Numbered from the stretch's first letter, positions 1-5,606 are shown. The stretch is 6,183 nt of DNA from JAWPNA01 sp045402695 (GCA_045402695.1 JAWPNA010000418.1:1-6183), one strand, 5' to 3'. Made by a program: numbers and translations. Notes: generated from the sequence alone by a model not told the origin.

Positions 1-57
1 GTGGTCGTTGACGACGAGCGACGCAGCATGAGGCCGCAAGCCCCGTGCGCCCTTTGG

Positions 58-146
58 GTTGCGGCGGCGCCCGCAACGCGACCCGAGCCATGACTCGGAC
101 ACACTCCTAGGCGCGCGGGAGCGATTGAGCCGCGGCTCCTCCGCGG
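58..146. repeat. Cluster of three short GC-rich hairpins
   Basis: Three perfect inverted repeats lie in series: GTTGCGG at 58-64 with CCGCAAC at 71-77 (7 bp, 6-base loop); CCGAG at 83-87 with CTCGG at 94-98 (5 bp, 6-base loop); and CCGCGG at 130-135 with CCGCGG at 141-146 (6 bp, 5-base loop). A GCCGCAA at 33-39 could pair instead with TTGCGGC at 59-65, so two structures compete. None is followed by a T run, so they are not textbook intrinsic terminators. They may be the 3' end of an upstream transcript or chance in GC-rich DNA. Confidence 0.35.
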
Positions 147-169
147 GATGGCGCATGCGGCACGACATG

Positions 170-199
170 TTGCCTGAGGGCGCGCGTGACCCCTATATT
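170..199 (+). promoter_or_regulatory. Sigma70-like promoter for the patatin gene
   Basis: A -35-like TTGCCT at 170-175 and a -10-like TATATT at 194-199 are separated by 18 bases. Transcription would begin near base 206, leaving a leader of about 40 bases before the ATG at 247. A purine-rich AGGGGG at 231-236 serves as the probable ribosome binding site, 10 bases before the start. This is inferred from consensus matches only. Confidence 0.5.
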
Positions 200-246
200 G
201 TGGCCGGCGATCGGGGATCTATGGATTTCCAGGGGGCCCCTTCATC

Positions 247-1176
247 ATGGCGGGATTCACGCTGGGGCTGGCGCTGGGCGGCGGTGCGGCGCGCGGCCTG
301 GCCCACATCGGCGTTCTGCGCGCGCTGGAACGTGCCGGCATCCGTCCCGACCTGATCACGGGCACCAGCATCGGCGCCCTGGTGGGCAGTGTCTACGCCA
401 CGCTGGGCGAGGTCGAGGGGACCGAGCAGCGCTTCCGGCAGTTCGTGGCAAGCCCCGAATTCCGGCGCACCGAGTTCGACTTCCTGAAGGGCTCACGCCG
501 CGACAACCCGAGTATCCTCTACAGCGCCAAAAACCTCGTCAAGCGCGGCATCTTCTACTCCCTCTCGATGGCGCGGGCGTCCTTCATCTCCGAGGAGAAC
601 TTCGTCCACAACGTCCACTCTCTGGTGGCCGACATCGGCATCGGCGACACTAAGGTGCCGTTCTTCCCCGTGGCCGCGGACCTCGAGAGCGGCGAGGAGG
701 TAGTGCTCACCTCGGGCTCGCTCCGCACGGGTGTGTGCGCGTCCAGCGCCATCCCGGGACTGTTGCCGCCCGTGCGCGTGAACGGCCGCATCCTGATTGA
801 CGGCGGCTGGGTGTCGAAGGTGCCGGTGTTCGCCGCATTCCGCCAAGGGGCCGACATGGTGATCGGCGTGGACATCTCCGCCGATCTGGAGGACACCCGC
901 GGCCTGAAGAAGGGGCTCGATGTGCTGGTGCGCGCCAACGCGATCAAGGCGGAGGCGCTCAAGAACTTCCAGTGCAAGCTGTTGGACGTCCTGATCAAGC
1001 CGCAGGTGGGCCAGGTGCACTGGGCCGATTTCAACGGGGGCCTCACCCTCATCGACGAGGGGGATCGGGCCTGCGCGCTCAAGATCCCCGAGATTAACGA
1101 GAAGCTCGATCGATCGAAGTGGAAGACTCGACTCGGTCTCTCGCGCGGCAAGAGGTACGTCAAGGCTTTCTTTTAG
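247..1176 (+). CDS. Patatin-like phospholipase / RssA-type serine hydrolase
   Basis: This 309-residue protein is a bacterial patatin-like acyl hydrolase, a family that uses a Ser-Asp dyad to cleave acyl esters of lipids. The oxyanion-hole glycine run GGGAARG is at residues 11-17, the nucleophile elbow GTSIG at 39-43 puts the serine at residue 41, and the DGG motif at 185-187 supplies the catalytic aspartate (D185). A conserved SSAIPG lies at 166-171. The length is that of a single-domain RssA/YlbK-like protein. There is no signal peptide or clear membrane segment, so it is probably cytoplasmic or peripheral. The last third (about 205-309) is less conserved, and the C-terminus is basic (KWKTRLGLSRGKR). 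The ATG at 247 begins right before the domain and follows a plausible AGGGGG site and promoter. It appears to be its own unit, since a new promoter overlaps its end. The real substrate cannot be read from sequence. Confidence 0.93.
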   Translation: MAGFTLGLALGGGAARGLAHIGVLRALERAGIRPDLITGTSIGALVGSVYATLGEVEGTEQRFRQFVASPEFRRTEFDFLKGSRRDNPSILYSAKNLVKRGIFYSLSMARASFISEENFVHNVHSLVADIGIGDTKVPFFPVAADLESGEEVVLTSGSLRTGVCASSAIPGLLPPVRVNGRILIDGGWVSKVPVFAAFRQGADMVIGVDISADLEDTRGLKKGLDVLVRANAIKAEALKNFQCKLLDVLIKPQVGQVHWADFNGGLTLIDEGDRACALKIPEINEKLDRSKWKTRLGLSRGKRYVKAFF

Positions 1177-1196
1177 GTCCCCCGCGCTCCTATACT
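1167..1196 (+). promoter_or_regulatory. Candidate promoter of the dehydrogenase operon
   Basis: A good -10 box, TATACT, lies at 1191-1196, just after the patatin stop codon. The -35 is weak (TTTCTT at 1167-1172, 18 bases upstream) and overlaps the last codons of that gene. Transcription would start near 1203, giving a leader of about 60 bases that contains a small hairpin (GCGC, loop TACA, GCGC at 1218-1229). Read-through from the patatin gene is also possible because no terminator is visible between them. Confidence 0.42.
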
Positions 1197-1248
1197 GGCG
1201 CCACGCCACATCCTCTTGCGCTACAGCGCCCGATGCGGGCCCCCCTCC

Positions 1249-1266
1249 GGAGGAACCAGGCCCTTG
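1249..1266 (+). promoter_or_regulatory. Ribosome binding site that decides the TTG start
   Basis: GGAGGA at 1249-1254 lies 9 bases before a TTG at 1264, and the protein then begins directly at the first beta strand of the dehydrogenase fold (EYTVTLIPGDGIG). An in-frame TTG at 1216 would add 16 unconserved residues and lacks such a site. The GGAGG is half of a 10-base palindrome, CCTCCGGAGG (1244-1253). It also sits in the loop of a possible 5-bp stem, GGGCC (1237-1241) with GGCCC (1259-1263), which closes directly before the start codon. Confidence 0.65.
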
Positions 1267-2286
1267 GAATACACCGTGACGCTCATCCCGGGAGACGGCA
1301 TCGGCCCGGAGGTGGCCGAGGCGGCCGTCCGCGTCGTGGACGCCACCGGCGTCGGAATCCGCTGGGAACGGGTGACATCCGGAGCCGAGGCGGTCGAGAA
1401 ACGGGGAGCGCCCCTGCCCGCGGAGGCGGTGGAGTCAATCCGCCGCAACCGCGTGGCGCTCAAGGGGCCGCTGACCACGCCGATTGCGACAGGGTTCGCC
1501 AGCCCGAATGTGGGTCTGCGCAAAGAGCTGGATCTGTACGCGAGTCTGCGTCCCGTCAGGAGCCTGCCCGGTGTCAGGACGCGGCACGAAGGCGTGGACC
1601 TGGTCATCGTTCGTGAAAACACCGAGGGGCTCTACTCGGGCCGTGAGCACTCGGTGGTCCCGGGAGTGGTGGAGACGCTGCGGATCATCACGCGCCGCGC
1701 CTCGGAGCGGATCGCCCGGTTCGCATTCGAGCACGCGCGCCACCAAGGGCGCCGCAAGATCACCGTGCTTCACAAGGCCGGCATCATGAAGATGTCCGAC
1801 GGGCTCTTTCTGGAGTGCTGCCGCCGCATCGGGCAGGACTACCCCTTCATCGAGATGGAGGAGATGGTCATCGACACGGCGGCGATGAAGCTGGTGCTCG
1901 ACCCCGCGCGCTTCGACGTACTGCTGACGGAGAACCTGTTCGGGGATCTCATCTCCGACCTGTGCGCCGGCTTGGTGGGAGGGCTCGGGTTGGTGCCGGG
2001 CGCCAACATCGGCGATCGGTGCGCCGTCTTCGAGGCGGTGCATGGGACCGCGCCCGACATCGCGGGAAAGGGGATCGCGAATCCCACGGCGCTCATTCTC
2101 TCGGCGGCCCTGATGCTGCGCCACCTCGGCGAAAGCCAGGCGGCCGAGAAGGTCACCTCGGCGGTGGAGGACGTCCTCGCCGAAGGCCTGTATCTCACGC
2201 CGGATTTGGGTGGCGGGGCCGGCACGTCGCGAATGGCGGATGCCATCGCCGGGAAGATCGAGTCGGGCAGGGGAGCGCGAGCGTGA
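1264..2286 (+). CDS. NAD-dependent isocitrate dehydrogenase family protein (catalytic-type subunit)
   Basis: This 340-residue protein belongs to the isocitrate/isopropylmalate dehydrogenase family, which oxidatively decarboxylates a 2-hydroxy acid using Mg2+ and NAD(P)+. It opens with TLIPGDGIG (residues 6-14). Substrate residues typical of isocitrate enzymes are present: S80 and N82 in SPNVGLRK, with R86, R96 and R117. By family alignment the catalytic pair is Y124 and K171, and the metal ligands are D204, D228 and D232. HGTAPDI at 260-266 carries Asp-Ile where NADP enzymes such as E. coli Icd have Lys-Tyr, which indicates NAD+. The closest pattern I recall is mitochondrial IDH3 alpha, also about 340 residues. 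One oddity is HKAGIMK at 170-176, where most relatives have Asn in place of the Gly. The TTG start is chosen from the GGAGGA site. Its stop overlaps the GTG of the next gene, a close paralogue. Homoisocitrate or another malate-like substrate is possible but less likely given the Ser/Asn pair. Confidence 0.88.
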   Translation: MEYTVTLIPGDGIGPEVAEAAVRVVDATGVGIRWERVTSGAEAVEKRGAPLPAEAVESIRRNRVALKGPLTTPIATGFASPNVGLRKELDLYASLRPVRSLPGVRTRHEGVDLVIVRENTEGLYSGREHSVVPGVVETLRIITRRASERIARFAFEHARHQGRRKITVLHKAGIMKMSDGLFLECCRRIGQDYPFIEMEEMVIDTAAMKLVLDPARFDVLLTENLFGDLISDLCAGLVGGLGLVPGANIGDRCAVFEAVHGTAPDIAGKGIANPTALILSAALMLRHLGESQAAEKVTSAVEDVLAEGLYLTPDLGGGAGTSRMADAIAGKIESGRGARA

Positions 2287-3374
2287 ACGCCGGAGGCAAA
2301 GCCTTGGGGCACCTCTCCGCCCGTCGCCCGGCCGTCGCGCCCGTCGCGCGCGAGACCAGGCACACCGTCACACTGATCCCTGGAGACGGCATCGGTGAGG
2401 ATGTGGCCGACGCCGTCGTCAAGATCGTCGAAGCCACTGGCGTTTCCCTTGGATGGGATCGGCATCTTTCGGGCCAGAAGGCTCTCGCGCGGTTCGGGAC
2501 GGCGCTTCCCACGCAGCTCATTGACAGCGTCCGCAAGCACAAGGTGGCCCTGAAGGGGCGTATCAGCACGCCGCTGGGCCCGGGCCTGCCGGGGCCGGCC
2601 TGCGAATCACCCAACGTGGCGGTGCGCAAAGCGCTCGATCTCTTCGCTTCTGTGCGACCCGTGCGCAACCTGCCTGGGCTGAAGAGCCGGTATGAGGATG
2701 TGGACTTCGTGGTGATCCGGGAGTGCACGGAGGATGTCTACGCCGGCATCGAACACGAGGTGGTACCGGGAGTGGTCGAGAGCCTCAAGGTCGTCACCGC
2801 GCTCGGCTCGGAGAGAATCGCGCGCTTCGCCTTCGACTACGCCCGTGAGCACGGCCGCAAGACCGTCACGTGTGTGCATAAGGCCAACATCATGAAGAGG
2901 AGCGACGGCCTGTTCCTCGAACGGTTCCGAGCGGTGGCTCGGGAGCACGCCGGTGTCGCAAGCGCGGAGATGCTCGCCGACGCCTGCATGATGCAGCTCG
3001 TGCTCGATCCGCGCAGGTTCGACGTGCTCGTGATGGGAAACCTGTTGGGTGACATCGTCTCCGACCTGGGTGCGGGACTGGTGGGAGGGCTCGGGACGGT
3101 GCCGGGGATCAACAGAGGGGACGGCATCGTGGTGTTCGAGGCGATCCACGGGAACGCTCCCCACCTGGAGGGGCAAGATCTGGCCAATCCTCTCCCTCTC
3201 CTGCTGCCCGCCGTGGAGATGCTGAAGCACCTGGGCGAAGAGGAGGCCGCGCGGCGTATCATGAGGGGGATCCGCCTCGTGCTCGAGGCGGGCCAGGCGC
3301 TCACTGAGGACCTCGGCGGCCGGGCGCGCACGTCGGAGATGGCGCAGGCGATCATCGATGCGATGGTGGAGTAG
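2283..3374 (+). CDS. Second isocitrate dehydrogenase family paralogue (possible regulatory-type subunit)
   Basis: This 363-residue protein is a tandem paralogue of the preceding dehydrogenase and overlaps it by four bases (GTGA). After an N-terminal extension of about 27 residues rich in Arg and Ala, the fold starts at TVTLIPGDGIG (28-38). Isocitrate-type residues S109, N111, R115 and R125 are kept, as are the catalytic Y153 and K200 and the metal aspartates D233, D257 and D261. The cofactor segment has diverged: HGNAPHL at 289-295 replaces HGTAP followed by Asp-Ile or Lys-Tyr, and RECTED at 146-151 has Cys where relatives have Asn. Compared with its neighbour there is a five-residue insertion before the substrate motif (about 99-107). 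Both adjacent genes and the altered cofactor site fit a heteromeric enzyme like IDH3, but the retained active site means it may be catalytic with altered cofactor use. A TTG at 2304, behind a GGAGG at 2292-2296, is an alternative start giving 356 residues. Confidence 0.85.
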   Translation: MNAGGKALGHLSARRPAVAPVARETRHTVTLIPGDGIGEDVADAVVKIVEATGVSLGWDRHLSGQKALARFGTALPTQLIDSVRKHKVALKGRISTPLGPGLPGPACESPNVAVRKALDLFASVRPVRNLPGLKSRYEDVDFVVIRECTEDVYAGIEHEVVPGVVESLKVVTALGSERIARFAFDYAREHGRKTVTCVHKANIMKRSDGLFLERFRAVAREHAGVASAEMLADACMMQLVLDPRRFDVLVMGNLLGDIVSDLGAGLVGGLGTVPGINRGDGIVVFEAIHGNAPHLEGQDLANPLPLLLPAVEMLKHLGEEEAARRIMRGIRLVLEAGQALTEDLGGRARTSEMAQAIIDAMVE

Positions 3375-3383
3375 AGGAATCTG

Positions 3384-3785
3384 ATGCCGCCTTATCAGAG
3401 ACACGTTTTTGTCTGCGTCAATCAGAGACCGCCGGACGACCCGCGGGGCTGTTGCTCCGCCAAGGGGTCGGAACAGGTGCGCGAGGCCTTCAAGGTGGGC
3501 CTCAAGTCGCGCGGCCTGAGCCGTATCGTTCGGGCCAACGCGGCAGGCTGCCTCGACACGTGCGCGCTGGGAACCAGCGTCGTGATCTATCCCGAGGCAG
3601 TCTGGTACGGAGGGGTGACCGTGGGAGACGTCGAGGAGATCATCGAGAAGCACGTCATGGGGGGAAGAGTCGTCGAGCGGTTGCTCATGAAGCCCGCCGC
3701 CTTGGGGCTGTCGGCGCTTGCGCCACTGGATCTCTCCGCCGGGCGGCGGCCTCCCGCAGACCGCGGGGGGGATGGGCCGGCATGA
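3384..3785 (+). CDS. Thioredoxin-like [2Fe-2S] ferredoxin
   Basis: This 133-residue protein matches the thioredoxin-fold [2Fe-2S] ferredoxins (Aquifex Fd4 / NuoE-like), small cytoplasmic electron carriers. Cysteines are at residues 11, 23, 24, 56 and 60. The spacing C11-x12-C24-x31-C56-x3-C60 reproduces the four-cysteine ligand pattern of the family, with C23 extra. The surrounding text, HVFVCVNQRP, DPRGCCSAKG, AAGCLDTCALGTSVVIYPE and WYGGVT, is typical. The domain ends near residue 102. The last 30 residues are Pro/Ala/Gly-rich and look like a flexible tail. The ATG is 9 bases after the upstream stop, with AGAGGA at 3373-3378 as its ribosome binding site, so it is probably co-transcribed with the two dehydrogenases. 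Its stop overlaps the next start (ATGA). The redox partner is unknown; a link to the dehydrogenase pair is suggested only by position. Confidence 0.9.
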   Translation: MPPYQRHVFVCVNQRPPDDPRGCCSAKGSEQVREAFKVGLKSRGLSRIVRANAAGCLDTCALGTSVVIYPEAVWYGGVTVGDVEEIIEKHVMGGRVVERLLMKPAALGLSALAPLDLSAGRRPPADRGGDGPA

Positions 3786-4108
3786 CCTCGGAGGCGCTTT
3801 CGCAGCGCATCAACCGATTCCGCAAGATGGTCGAGGGGATGCCCGACAACCACGTCGCACGTTTCGGGCTGGCGAACGCCTGCTTCGAAGCCGGACTCCT
3901 CAAGGATGCCGAGGTGGAGTACCGGCACTGCCTGAGGCTGCAGCCTGACTGGATGGCCGTGGCGATCTGCCTCGGCCGCTGCCTGGTGATGGGGGGCGGC
4001 ACGGACGAGGCCCGGAAAGTGCTGGCCTCGGCACGGGAGATGGCGCTTCGCCAGGGACACAGCAGCCCCCTCGAGGAGATCGCGGAGCTGGAAGCGCGCT
4101 GCGACTGA
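3782..4108 (+). CDS. Small TPR-repeat protein
   Basis: This 108-residue protein is almost entirely helical and contains about two tetratricopeptide repeats: one near residues 22-55 (NHVARFGLANACFEAGLLKD with AEVEYRHCLRLQP after it) and a second near 56-89 (WMAVAICLGRCLVMGG, then DEARKVLASAREMAL). The pattern of small residues at helix contacts, followed by an Asp-Ala or Glu-Ala pair and a Pro at the repeat boundary, is the usual TPR signature. TPR modules bind other proteins, so it may be an adaptor or chaperone for a neighbour. The ATG overlaps the ferredoxin stop by four bases, implying translational coupling. The ribosome binding site is weak (a G run near 3765-3771), which fits coupling. 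It has no signal peptide or membrane segment. Four cysteines (34, 50, 63, 67) are notable in so small a protein but show no metal-binding spacing I can name. The specific function is not known. Confidence 0.78.
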   Translation: MTSEALSQRINRFRKMVEGMPDNHVARFGLANACFEAGLLKDAEVEYRHCLRLQPDWMAVAICLGRCLVMGGGTDEARKVLASAREMALRQGHSSPLEEIAELEARCD

Positions 4109-4130
4109 AGCCCTCAATGATGAAAGAGCG

Positions 4131-4463
4131 ATGAACGCGAAGGATTTGATCCTGGTCGAGAGTGAAGGAGGGTGCCGGCTCAGGCTGCGGGTGAAACCCG
4201 GGGCCAAGCAGGACACGCTCGTCGGGGAGTACAACGGCCGACTCAAGATGACGGTGGTCGCCCCTCCCGAGAAAAACCGCGCCAACGATTCGGTCGCCCG
4301 GGTGCTGGCAGGCGCGTTGAACCTGGCCACCTCGCGTGTGAGGGTGGTGGGGGGCTTCATCAGCCCGGACAAGACGGTCTTCATCGAAGGATGCACGGCG
4401 GAGGAAGTCCGCAAGCGGCTGGAGACGATGCCCCGCATCAGCACGGGGGCACAGCGGGTCTGA
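4131..4463 (+). CDS. DUF167 / YggU (UPF0235) family protein
   Basis: This 110-residue protein is a member of the DUF167 family (E. coli YggU), small alpha/beta proteins conserved from bacteria to eukaryotes without a settled biochemical function. The family hallmarks are in order: RVKPGAK at residues 20-26, a short G-x-L-K strand (GRLKM, 36-40), VVAPPEKNRAN at 42-52 (the usual APPxxGKAN block, here with Asn-Arg for Gly-Lys), then a helix, a VRVVGG strand and FISPDKTVFIEG. Length is normal, with a short C-terminal extension. It begins 22 bases after the TPR gene, preceded by a weak purine-rich GAAAGAG at 4122-4128, and is probably the last gene of the operon. An out-of-frame ATG at 4120 opens a four-codon frame ending at 4134, overlapping this start. 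That could couple translation but is probably incidental. Confidence 0.9.
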   Translation: MNAKDLILVESEGGCRLRLRVKPGAKQDTLVGEYNGRLKMTVVAPPEKNRANDSVARVLAGALNLATSRVRVVGGFISPDKTVFIEGCTAEEVRKRLETMPRISTGAQRV

Positions 4464-4662
4464 CCGACTGGACCCAGCGAGCGCGCACCGTGGCACGGAT
4501 TCCTTGTTCGCACGCCTTGCCCCCCACCTCATCCGTGTGGACCGCTCAACGCTCCGCCCAGATCCGACACGGTCAATAGCCGTCATGAGAAGAGGGTGCG
4601 GCGGTCCACGCGCGGGAGCGACGGAGAACGTCACGGTTGTTCCGGTCGGGAGCCGGCGCTCG
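4464..4662. other. Convergent intergenic region with long inverted repeat
   Basis: This region separates the ends of two convergent genes and holds no credible gene. Its main structure is a long inverted repeat: CCGTGTGGACCGCT at 4533-4546 faces a partner at 4600-4612. Nine bases pair perfectly (GTGGACCGC at 4537-4545 with GCGGTCCAC at 4601-4609) and the stem extends to about 13 pairs (4534-4546 with 4600-4612) including two G-T wobbles. The 53-base loop contains a small ACGG/CCGT hairpin (4569-4583). A second bulged hairpin, 4622-4629 with 4636-4644, has a 6-base loop. Neither is followed by a T run, so neither is a classic intrinsic terminator, though either could stop or stabilise transcripts from both sides. 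Confidence 0.5.
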
Positions 4663-5562
4663 TCAGGCCGGGGCCGGCTGGGCTGCGACGATCTTGTCCA
4701 GGCGGAAGTTCTTCAGCCCTCTGTCCACATGACAGTGGGCCACCACATAGGTGATCTTCCCTTGTGCCATCAAAGTGATGGGGGTGATGAGGCGCGGGCC
4801 GTTCCCCTTCGTCCCGCCCTGGTAGCGGATGGCTACCGGGGTGCCGTTGCTGAGAGCGTCGGCCAGGGGGGCGAGCTGCCCGGCGGCCGCGGCCAATGAT
4901 CTCTCGAGGAGCTCCCGCTGCGGACTGCCCGGCGCTCCCGTGACGCCCATGTACATCTCGGTCCCGTTGAGCTTCACGAGCGCCTCGATGGTGGCTTCGG
5001 CGCCCGCCTCCTCGAGGGCCTTTTTGAGGATCTTCACGAACACGCCCTTGCAGGCGACAACGTCCGACATCGCGCGGTGGGCGCGCTCCTGCGTGATCCC
5101 GAGAAACCCGGCCACGGTTCCAAGGCGGTAGTTGGGCAAGCCCGGATACACGGCGCGGGCCAGTGCGCAGGTGTCCAGGACCAGGTTGCCCGGGGCTGCG
5201 GGGCCCCGGGAGCTCCTCCGCATCGCAAGGAGAGGCACCATCAGCATCGACACGTCGTAAGGGGAATTATGAGCCACCAGCACCGAGCCCTCGGTGAAGG
5301 CCACGAATTCGGGCAGCACCAGCTCGATGGCGGGCTTGCCCCGCACCATATCGTCGGTGATCCCGTGGATTCTGGTCAGCTCCGGGGGGATCGGAATGCC
5401 CGGGTTCACGAGCCGCTCCAGCGAGCCGCTCTCGGACCCGTCGGCGCGAAACGCGAGGGCCGCGACCTCCACGACACGATCGTCCACGGGGGACAGCCCC
5501 GTCGTCTCGGTGTCGAAGGCCACGAAGGTCAGATCGCGTGCCGGTCGCGTTCGGGCGCTCAC
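4663..5562 (-). CDS. DEDDh (DnaQ-like) 3'-5' exonuclease with C-terminal WYL-like domain
   Basis: This 299-residue protein starts with an RNase T/DnaQ-type exonuclease domain (about 10-180), a two-metal nuclease that removes nucleotides from 3' ends. Exo I is FDTETTGLSP with D17 and E19, Exo II is VAHNSPYDVSML with D103, and Exo III is HRAMSDVVA with H162 and D167, so all five DEDDh residues are present. ELTRIHGIT at 61-69 is also typical. A helical linker (about 175-237) leads to a WYL-like domain (about 238-294): PVAIRYQGG, RLITPITLM, TYVVAHC (where the Trp-Tyr-Leu triad would sit) and KNFRLDKI. WYL domains sense ligands or nucleic acid in many regulators, so the fusion may control nuclease activity. 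The GTG at 5562 starts just before the domain but has no Shine-Dalgarno. A TAAAAT at 5576-5571 could drive a near-leaderless message. A GTG at 5682 would add 40 unconserved residues through the promoter region and is rejected. Confidence 0.85.
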   Translation of the reverse strand: MSARTRPARDLTFVAFDTETTGLSPVDDRVVEVAALAFRADGSESGSLERLVNPGIPIPPELTRIHGITDDMVRGKPAIELVLPEFVAFTEGSVLVAHNSPYDVSMLMVPLLAMRRSSRGPAAPGNLVLDTCALARAVYPGLPNYRLGTVAGFLGITQERAHRAMSDVVACKGVFVKILKKALEEAGAEATIEALVKLNGTEMYMGVTGAPGSPQRELLERSLAAAAGQLAPLADALSNGTPVAIRYQGGTKGNGPRLITPITLMAQGKITYVVAHCHVDRGLKNFRLDKIVAAQPAPA

Positions 5563-5606
5563 GTCGAGAGATTTTACTACCGATCGCTGTCTTTGAAGGC
5601 CCGGAC

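Larger units (their letters stand above)
1..246. other. Leading non-coding region (upstream of patatin gene)
   Basis: I see no convincing gene in these bases. Reading frame 1 of the + strand is open from base 1 to a TGA at 91-93 and could be the last 30 codons of a gene entering from the left, but its translation shows no recognisable motif. Short minus-strand starts at bases 29 and 91 have no Shine-Dalgarno sequence. The region does hold three small GC-rich hairpins (58-146) and a promoter (170-199), listed separately. It most likely separates an upstream transcription unit from the patatin gene. Confidence 0.5.

Noticed and set aside
1..93. Possible end of a gene entering from the left in frame 1
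   Set aside because: Thirty codons without a recognisable motif are too few to support a call, although it cannot be excluded.
1815..2282. Open frame extending the second dehydrogenase 156 codons upstream
   Set aside because: It overlaps the conserved end of the first dehydrogenase in another frame, and its translation is Arg/Gly-rich and unlike the family. The real start is the GTG at 2283 or the TTG at 2304.
2607..3653. Long open frame on the minus strand opposite the second dehydrogenase and the ferredoxin
   Set aside because: It runs antisense to two genes with clear family motifs. Its translation is rich in His, Arg and Asp with no motif, as expected for the mirror frame of GC-rich coding DNA.
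3452..3781. Upstream extension of the TPR gene
   Set aside because: It overlaps the ferredoxin in another frame, with Arg/Gly-rich shadow sequence. The ATG at 3782, overlapping the ferredoxin stop, starts the recognisable TPR protein.
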